From Flavobacterium sp. ACN6 (lineage in GTDB: Bacteria > Bacteroidota > Bacteroidia > Flavobacteriales > Flavobacteriaceae): a DNA stretch of 64,000 bases. The DNA is taken from positions 36,590-100,589 of the forward strand of contig NZ_MRCQ01000017.1 in NCBI RefSeq assembly GCF_002304005.1, in the 5' to 3' direction. Shown piece after piece: positions 58,571-64,000 of this stretch; position 1 is the first letter of the stretch; every line of letters starts with the position of its first letter. The translations under genes were made by a program, and so were the position numbers. The notes beneath the pieces were generated by a model. It had not been told where the DNA came from. It made no database searches and saw nothing but the letters and a program-made list of their open reading frames with translations.

Positions 58571-60559
58571 TTATATCTTCAACTCAATATAAGTTGAAGT
58601 TCCTTTATTTATAACCGAATCTATTTCTAATTTACCATTTAGAAATGCAACACGGTTTTTTATATTTCTGAGTCCCATGCCTTCTCGTTTTTCGGCATGT
58701 TTTACATTAAATCCAACGCCGTTATCTTCTACAGTGATAAAAAAAACATCTTTATTCTGCGAACAGGAAACCAAAATCTGCGATGCTTTTGCATATTTCA
58801 AAGAGTTATTTAAAAGTTCCTGAATAATTCTGTAAATCATTATTTCAAGATGTTGCGGCAGTTTTGCTTTTTTAATTAAATACTGAAATTCCACCGTAGT
58901 TTCTGAATTGGAATGCGAGACACACAAATCTTTTAATGCATGTTCAAGTCCCAGTTTCATTAAACTTTCGGGCATTAAATTTTGAGAGATATTACGAAGT
59001 TCTTTGATCGAATCGTTGAGCATCTCATTAATATTGGGCCTGTTTTCCTGATTTTCGCGATCTGCAAGGTTCAAATGCATTTTTAGACCAGAAAGCATAC
59101 TTCCTAATCCGTCATGGAGATCTCTTGCGATTCTTTTTCTTTCGATTTCTTCACCTTGAATCAACGCATTTGAAATAGAAAGCTTCTGCTGATTTTCTAG
59201 TGCATTTAATTCTTGCTGCAGATTCACCTCTTTCTGAAAACTTAATTTCTTTTGATAATTACTGTAAAGCCATAAAAACAAAACGGTTAAAAACAATAGA
59301 AATGAAAGCACCGCAAAAAGCATTGAATTTAATCGGTTATTATTGACTTGTAAAACTGCCTTTTCATTCTCGGACTGCAGCAAGGAAATCTTTTTCTCGC
59401 TTTCCGCCTTCTTGTATTTTGCTTCTAGTTCTACAATTTCGTTTTTTAAATTGGCATCGTTTAAACTATCATTTATAACATTGTATTTATGCGAATAAAA
59501 ATAGGCTTTGGAATATTCTTTTGTCGCATTATAAACTTTAGACAATTCTTTGTAGTAATTCTTCTTGTCGATAATAAATGGAGTGTTTTTTACTAAATAT
59601 TCCAAATTGGCTTTTGCTTTATCGTAATTTTTGAGTTTAAAAAGCACTTCATATTCCGCAAATTTCAATCGGTTTAATGCGATGAAATTACTGTGTTTTG
59701 CGGCCGAAATGATTCCTTTTTCAAAACTAATAAGCGCTTCGCTGTGCTTATTCTGTCTGGCAAAATAAAGTCCTTCTGAATAGAAATAAGAATCATTTAA
59801 ATTGGACTCTGGATATTTTTTTAAAATTAAAAAAGCTTTATCCAAAATACTTTTTGCATCATAAAAATGCTTGAGTTCTACTAAATTCTCGGCATTAATA
59901 ATATAAGTTTCCATTTTGGACTCTCCCAGCGTTGCCGATTTTTTAGTGGTATTTTCGATATATTTCTGGGCTTGATCCAGATATTCCGCCGCTTTTTCCC
60001 TTTCGCCATTATTCATAAAAATAATAGCAACCGCTTTATTCAAACCACTGATTAATTCAAAATCGCCACTTCGTTTAGCAATAGGAATTGCTTCATTTAC
60101 CAGCAATCGCATATACCCATTTTCATTATTCTTCCGTTGCTGCATAATACCGTAATTCTGAAGTATAACAGCCCGAAGTTTGTAGGCTTCTTTGTAACGG
60201 TATTTTTTAAGTTTTTCATTGGCTTCTAACAAAGCTTTTTCAAAACCATCTAAATCACCTTTTTCAACAAAACTATAAGCGTTATAATAAAGAGATGCAT
60301 CTTTTAAGAATGGAGATTTTACTTTTAATCGATTTCCTTGTTCCAGATATTCCTTAGAACTTTTTGCATCCTGAACCATTAAAAACAATTTGGACAATCG
60401 GAAACTATTCAAACTTTTAATACTATCCGACTTTACATTTTTTGTCAACTTAACAATACTGTCAATGTAAACGGTATCATCATCTAATGAAAGAATGACC
60501 TGAGAATAGGAAACAATTGAAAAAGATAAACAAAATAAAAAGGCGTAGATTTTCTTCAT
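58571..60559 (-). CDS. TPR-containing sensor histidine kinase (HisKA_3)
   Basis: The 662-residue protein begins at 60559 with a signal peptide (KKIYAFLFCLSFSIVSYSQ). A start at 60580 would be a TTG within a TAACTTTG promoter-like element. A periplasmic part of about 360 residues contains helical TPR-like repeats (YLDQAQKYIE, SEALISFEKGI, NYDKAKANLEYLV). One membrane helix at about 415-435 and a coiled coil precede RKRIARDLHDGLGSMLSGLK, with the phosphorylated His. The ATPase domain has ELLNNSLKYAKA and VEDNGVGF. It pairs with the LuxR-type regulator downstream. Confidence 0.92.
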   Translation of the reverse strand: MKKIYAFLFCLSFSIVSYSQVILSLDDDTVYIDSIVKLTKNVKSDSIKSLNSFRLSKLFLMVQDAKSSKEYLEQGNRLKVKSPFLKDASLYYNAYSFVEKGDLDGFEKALLEANEKLKKYRYKEAYKLRAVILQNYGIMQQRKNNENGYMRLLVNEAIPIAKRSGDFELISGLNKAVAIIFMNNGEREKAAEYLDQAQKYIENTTKKSATLGESKMETYIINAENLVELKHFYDAKSILDKAFLILKKYPESNLNDSYFYSEGLYFARQNKHSEALISFEKGIISAAKHSNFIALNRLKFAEYEVLFKLKNYDKAKANLEYLVKNTPFIIDKKNYYKELSKVYNATKEYSKAYFYSHKYNVINDSLNDANLKNEIVELEAKYKKAESEKKISLLQSENEKAVLQVNNNRLNSMLFAVLSFLLFLTVLFLWLYSNYQKKLSFQKEVNLQQELNALENQQKLSISNALIQGEEIERKRIARDLHDGLGSMLSGLKMHLNLADRENQENRPNINEMLNDSIKELRNISQNLMPESLMKLGLEHALKDLCVSHSNSETTVEFQYLIKKAKLPQHLEIMIYRIIQELLNNSLKYAKASQILVSCSQNKDVFFITVEDNGVGFNVKHAEKREGMGLRNIKNRVAFLNGKLEIDSVINKGTSTYIELKI

Positions 60560-60619
60560 AAATGGGGGGCATTTACTCAAAGTTATTAAAGCTTAATGAC
60601 TTTCGAAAAAAAAATAACC

Positions 60620-60695
60620 TTTTTTACCTGATATCAGGTAAAAAAAAATACATTTTATCAGGTATTGATATCTATTTAGTAAGGGTCTAATTTTG
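60620..60695 (+). promoter_or_regulatory. Palindromic operator plus promoter of the lipoprotein gene
   Basis: A perfect palindrome spans 60620-60645, with core ACCTGATATCAGGT. Its half-site ATCAGGTA recurs at 60657-60664, directly beside a TTG (60665-60667) that is 20 nt from TAATTTTG (60688-60695), a full promoter match. The arrangement suits control of the lipoprotein gene, and perhaps of the divergent kinase gene, by the LuxR-type regulator. Confidence 0.65.
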
Positions 60696-60728
60696 TTTAA
60701 CTATGAATTTTAATTAAAGAATTTTATT

Positions 60729-61130
60729 ATGAAATCGATTTTAAAAACTTTAGCAATTGTATTGACTCTTGCTTTTACAGCAGTTTCTTGCAGCAGCGAC
60801 AACGACGATAATGGATCAGGAAGCGGTTCAAGAGACGTGAAATATGAAATAACTGGAAATTATACTGGAAAAACATCTGCTACTTATTTTGAAAAAGGCG
60901 GAAATGCTTTAAACGAAGACATTACCAGCCTTCCTTGGACTAAAGAGTTTACTGCAGAAGCAAAATCTTTAGGAGCAACATTAAGCGCTAGTGGATACGG
61001 AGGTTCTGCAGGACAAACACTAACTGGAAAAATTTACATTGGCGGAAAATTAGAAAATGAATTAACTGCAACAGCAAACAGTGAAGGAATTATCGTATTA
61101 TCGCTTACACCTTATGTTTTCCCACAATAA
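60729..61130 (+). CDS. Small lipoprotein, target candidate of the adjacent two-component system
   Basis: The 133-residue protein has a lipoprotein signal (KSILKTLAIVLTLAFTAVSC) followed by an acidic SSDNDDNGSGSGS linker. The body, KYEITGNYTGKTSATYFEKG and LSASGYGGSAGQTLTGKIYI, looks like a small beta sandwich similar to MmpS-type accessory domains. Function unknown. It is divergent from the TPR histidine kinase across a perfect palindrome and has a good promoter, so it is probably regulated by that system. Confidence 0.75.
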   Translation: MKSILKTLAIVLTLAFTAVSCSSDNDDNGSGSGSRDVKYEITGNYTGKTSATYFEKGGNALNEDITSLPWTKEFTAEAKSLGATLSASGYGGSAGQTLTGKIYIGGKLENELTATANSEGIIVLSLTPYVFPQ

Positions 61131-61172
61131 ATCTTAGTATTAGAATTTAAATTTTTGTTTTTGGTAAAAGTA

Positions 61173-61202
61173 AAGCTTCGCAATTTTGCGAAGCTTCTTT
61201 TT
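61173..61202 (+). terminator. Terminator after the lipoprotein gene
   Basis: AAGCTTCGCAA and TTGCGAAGCTT form a perfect 11-bp stem with a 2-nt loop core, followed by CTTTTTT. It reaches the stop of the convergent gene and may serve both. Confidence 0.85.
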
Positions 61203-61795
61203 TATAACTCTAACTGATTGTTGATTTCTTCAAACTTTGCAATCAGACTGTTTATTTTTTCCTGGTGTTTTTTAACTTGTTTCGGACGAATATAAAACCA
61301 GTTAAAACCAATCCAAAGCAGCGTAACACCATAGGCAATCAAAGCATATAAAACAGTCATTCTGGAAGCATATTCATACATGTACAAGCAGATTCCCACC
61401 ATCAGCAGTACAAAATACCAGCTTAATACTGTGGACTGCATAAAATTCTGTTTCTTTTTAATCTCAATCAATTGCTGTAAATATTCGTGATTGGTTTGAT
61501 CGGTATCTATATTTTTATATTTATTCATTAGTTTGTTATAAAAAAATAAATAAAACGCCATGGACAAGATTGCCAAAACGATTCCGATTTTTGTCGAAAT
61601 AAACTGAGGCTGAAAATAACACCAAATAAAAATAATAAATACAGAGGTTATTGAAAGCAGAATATTAGTAACCCATAAGCCGCGAACTGCCGATTTTTTA
61701 AACTGTCTTAATCTCGCCATCAAATCTTCGATATTAGGCTGACTTACGGTTTGTTTTTTCCATAAATCTTTGAAGTCTATATTATTGTTGTCCAT
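61202..61795 (-). CDS. Membrane protein, possible anti-sigma factor
   Basis: The 197-residue protein has an N-terminal cytosolic segment (DFKDLWKKQTVSQPNIEDLM), helices at about 38-60 and 68-86, a charged coiled stretch, then helices at about 118-138 and 145-165, and a C-terminal coiled coil. Its ATG lies 14 nt inside the sigma-factor gene. Coupling to an ECF sigma factor suggests a membrane anti-sigma role, but no recognised anti-sigma motif is visible. Confidence 0.65.
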   Translation of the reverse strand: MDNNNIDFKDLWKKQTVSQPNIEDLMARLRQFKKSAVRGLWVTNILLSITSVFIIFIWCYFQPQFISTKIGIVLAILSMAFYLFFYNKLMNKYKNIDTDQTNHEYLQQLIEIKKKQNFMQSTVLSWYFVLLMVGICLYMYEYASRMTVLYALIAYGVTLLWIGFNWFYIRPKQVKKHQEKINSLIAKFEEINNQLEL

Positions 61796-62255
61796 TTTCT
61801 TTAAATTTTTGAGTCAATTTTTCTTTAATTCTGTGAATTTTCACTCTTACATTTGCTTCAGAAAGTCCCACGATTTTGGCAATTTCTGACTGTCTTACAT
61901 CTTCTAATTCCAGCGAAATAATGATACGTTCCGTTTCTGGTAATGCAGCAATACATTTGTATAAAAACTGAATTTGAGGTTCTAATGAAATTTGCTTTTC
62001 TTCTGAAAGGTGAACAGGCAGATCTGATTTCGGAAAACGTTTTTGTTTTTCAATCTGTTTCAAGCAATTGTTAGAAGCAATTCTGAAAATCCAGGTTCCA
62101 ATAGAAGATTCATTCCTAAAAGTTTCCAGCTTCTGCCAGACAATTATAAACGTTTCCTGGGTTAAATCCTGCGCTGCATCATAATCGTTTACAAAACCCA
62201 TGCAAAGCCTGAAAATCCGTTCCCAATATGTTTTATAGATATCTTCGAATTCCAT
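61782..62255 (-). CDS. ECF RNA polymerase sigma factor
   Basis: The 157-residue protein has sigma region 2 (GFVNDYDAAQDLTQETFIIVWQ, in part DLTQETFIIVW, then FRNESSIGTWIFRIASN) and region 4 (LPETERIIISLELEDVRQSE and IAKIVGLSEANVRVKIHRIK). It lacks regions 1 and 3, as ECF factors do. It starts 1 nt after the hydrolase stop and overlaps the next membrane-protein gene by 14 nt, so all three are one operon. Confidence 0.93.
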   Translation of the reverse strand: MEFEDIYKTYWERIFRLCMGFVNDYDAAQDLTQETFIIVWQKLETFRNESSIGTWIFRIASNNCLKQIEKQKRFPKSDLPVHLSEEKQISLEPQIQFLYKCIAALPETERIIISLELEDVRQSEIAKIVGLSEANVRVKIHRIKEKLTQKFKENGQQ

Positions 62256-62256
62256 T

Positions 62257-63102
62257 TTAAGATTTTATAAAATTATTTAATTGTGCCAAATACCATTCTT
62301 TATCGTCATACATTATAAAATGCAAACCTTTACCCGCATATTGAAATTTAGCTGTTTTCAGCTTTTCATACTGCCCTTCAATTGCCGGTTTTAAATTTAT
62401 AAAATAAGATTCTAATAAAATTAATGAAGGACATTTTATAGTCGCAATTCTTTCTCTTAAATCAACATTAAAGAAATCACAATATACTTCTGAGAAAGTT
62501 TTACGATCAGATTTTACACTCCAGTCCACAACCATTTCTAGTTTTGAAGTATCTTGCAAAAGTCTTGGCATGGTTTGTTTCTGCATATCATAAAACTGCG
62601 TTTCGTTCATCGCTGCCATTTGAGTTACCATCGGAGAACAGTCATTATTTTCTTTTGATTTAAAAGAAGGATCACTCAAAGCTGCCAAACACGGAAGTGC
62701 GTCTACAACGACTATTTTACCAATTAATTCCGGATAATCTGAAGCGATTGCCAATGCAAGTCCGCCGCCCATACTGTGGCCAACCAGAATTGGTTTTTCG
62801 ATTTTATTGTCTTTGATATAATTGGCGATTCCCGCTTTCCAATTTTCAAAAGAAGGATTTGGCTGTGGTTTTACTCCGGCAAATCCGGCCATTGTAAGCG
62901 TATAACAAGTAAAATCTTTTTCGAATGCCGCTTTGGTGTCGTTCCAAACATCTCCTGAAGAAGCAAATCCAGGAATGAATATAATGGATTGTTTTCCTTT
63001 TCCTGTTTTAATTACTTCGAAAGGATATGATTTTGTTTGTGCAAAAACATTGATACATAATGCAGAAAATAAAAGGGCGATAATTAAAATATACTTTTTC
63101 AT
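62257..63102 (-). CDS. Exported alpha/beta hydrolase
   Basis: The 281-residue protein has a signal peptide (KKYILIIALLFSALCINVFAQ) and the alpha/beta hydrolase fold: IIFIPGFASSGDVW (oxyanion region), VGHSMGGGLALAIA with the nucleophile Ser near residue 109, and GKGLHFIMYDD near the C-terminus with the catalytic His. The acid is probably the Asp in VVDALP or a later one. The substrate is unknown. It is the first gene of the operon with an ECF sigma factor. Confidence 0.9.
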   Translation of the reverse strand: MKKYILIIALLFSALCINVFAQTKSYPFEVIKTGKGKQSIIFIPGFASSGDVWNDTKAAFEKDFTCYTLTMAGFAGVKPQPNPSFENWKAGIANYIKDNKIEKPILVGHSMGGGLALAIASDYPELIGKIVVVDALPCLAALSDPSFKSKENNDCSPMVTQMAAMNETQFYDMQKQTMPRLLQDTSKLEMVVDWSVKSDRKTFSEVYCDFFNVDLRERIATIKCPSLILLESYFINLKPAIEGQYEKLKTAKFQYAGKGLHFIMYDDKEWYLAQLNNFIKS

Positions 63103-63194
63103 TTTTTAATAGTTTTAAGTTGTTAATTTAATCGGATCCGCCCTTTGGATACGAGAACTATTAAAATGTTACAACGGAAATGAAAATTTCAATA

Positions 63195-63990
63195 AAAAAA
63201 ATCCAAATTCCAATTATGGGGAGGGAAATTCCAATCCCGAAGCCTGGGATAAATTCCAAATTCCAATATGGTGAGGAAAATTCCAATCCCGAAGCCTCGG
63301 GATAAATTCCAAATTCCAATTTGAATTCGGGGCGAAAAAGTCAAAGAAATAACGCAATCTCGTCAATCCTGACGGAGGAAGGATCGCACTAGAAGCTCGA
63401 CAAAGAAAATCTACAGCCATAGTTTTGTCATCCTGAGGAACGAAGGATCACACTAGGAACTCAATAAAGTAATTCCGTAAAGTAAAACAGCCAATCTTTG
63501 TCGATCCCCGCGTGTGATCCTTCGTTTCTCAGGATGACAGACTGGAATTAAAAAAATCCCAAATTCCAATTGTGGGGAGGGAAATTCCAATTAAAAAAAA
63601 TCCAAATTCCAATTTGAATTCGTGGCGGAAAAAGTCAAAGAAATACCGCAATCTTGTTATCCTGACGAAGGAAGGATCACACTAGAAGCTCGACAAAGAA
63701 ATCTACAGCCATAGTTTTGTCATCCTGAGGAACGAAGGATCACACTGGAAACTCAATAAATTAATTCCGTAAAGTAAAACAGCCAATCTTTGTCGATCCA
63801 CGAGTGTGATCCTTCGTTCCTCAGGATGACAAACTGGAAGTAAAAAAATTCCAAATTCCAATTATGGAGAGGGAAATTCCAATCCCGAAGCCTCGGGATA
63901 AATTATAAATTCCAAATTCCAATTTTACGATTGGGGTTTGGGATTTTTTTTGTGCAGTTGTCATCCTGAGCGAAGTCGAAGGACTTTTGC
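63195..63990. repeat. Tandem repeat of ~292 bp with nested inverted repeats
   Basis: GTCATCCTGAGGAACGAAGG begins at 63427 and 63719, a period of 292 bp. In each unit it pairs with a downstream inverted copy (63512-63538 and 63804-63830) over about 27 bp. Between units stand CCAAATTCCAATT and GAGGGAAATTCCAA blocks and CCCGAAGCCTCGGG hairpins. The last 50 bases carry TCATCCTGAGCGAAGTCGAAGG, another member of the same wide-spread Bacteroidota repeat. I see no gene after 63103. Confidence 0.85.
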
Positions 63991-64000
63991 ATTATTAAAG

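Noticed and set aside
63214..63420. Open frame of 68 codons on the minus strand near the window end
   Set aside because: It lies wholly in the 292-bp repeat block and translates repeat modules only.

Overview
This is chromosomal DNA from a Flavobacterium-like member of the Bacteroidota. The evidence is AT-rich sequence, start codons without Shine-Dalgarno sites, promoters of the TTG / TAnnTTTG type, and family content: DUF3109, DUF4271, DUF4296, a T9SS sorting domain, TonB-linked outer-membrane proteins and a DAHP synthase fused to chorismate mutase. I saw no rRNA, tRNA, CRISPR array, prophage or insertion-sequence transposase.

Layout. 1-3.2 kb: truncated transglutaminase-like protein, dtd, a four-helix-bundle gene between 13-bp inverted repeats, and rsgA. 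3.5-7.85 kb: aromatic amino-acid operon (pheA, aminotransferase, tyrA, DAHP synthase-chorismate mutase) behind what reads as a complete Phe attenuator: a 26-codon Phe/Tyr-rich leader peptide, an antiterminator and a terminator. 8-9 kb: a decaying patch with an intact antitoxin, a toxin gene with one nonsense codon and a 90-aa gene with a 1-nt frameshift. 9-13.7 kb: class Ia ribonucleotide reductase (nrdB, nrdA), a structured element and a DUF3109 protein. 14-23 kb: housekeeping genes (MarC, small oxidoreductase, S41 protease, dCMP deaminase, HupE, TerB, fbp, GNAT, aspartate kinase).

23-28.6 kb: an AT-rich secreted-peptide cluster. A divergent XRE regulator faces a 79-aa precursor with a double-glycine-type leader and a Gly/Ala-rich core with two Cys. 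It is followed by small membrane proteins, a membrane-anchored thioredoxin-like protein (CEFC), a GT-A/DUF6625-like glycosyltransferase candidate and a peptidase-containing ABC transporter. The gene set parallels glycocin loci of Gram-positive bacteria and is the best candidate here for an undescribed system.

28.6-37.6 kb: TonB-type receptor, AraC-type membrane regulator, 1144-aa outer-membrane protein, Ala/Lys-rich secreted protein and a glycosyltransferase. 37.6-46 kb: a phosphate-type locus (porin, PhoR-like kinase, PhoB-like regulator, TonB receptor, beta-helix lipoprotein, small T9SS protein). Porin, receptor and lipoprotein promoters share 11-nt-phased TAAC repeats at a fixed register to the -7 element, which suggests one regulator controls all three. 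46-54.5 kb: LuxE-like protein, tyrS, epimerase, DUF4296 lipoprotein, pyrC, GT2, DUF4271 and hemD. 54.5-56.2 kb: three and a half tandem copies of a ~405-bp hairpin-rich repeat. 56.2-63.1 kb: Lrp regulator, zinc peptidase, TPR histidine kinase/LuxR regulator facing a lipoprotein across a palindromic operator, and a hydrolase-ECF sigma-membrane protein operon. 63.2-64 kb: a second tandem-repeat block.

Intergenic spaces are unusually rich in small palindromic repeat families.
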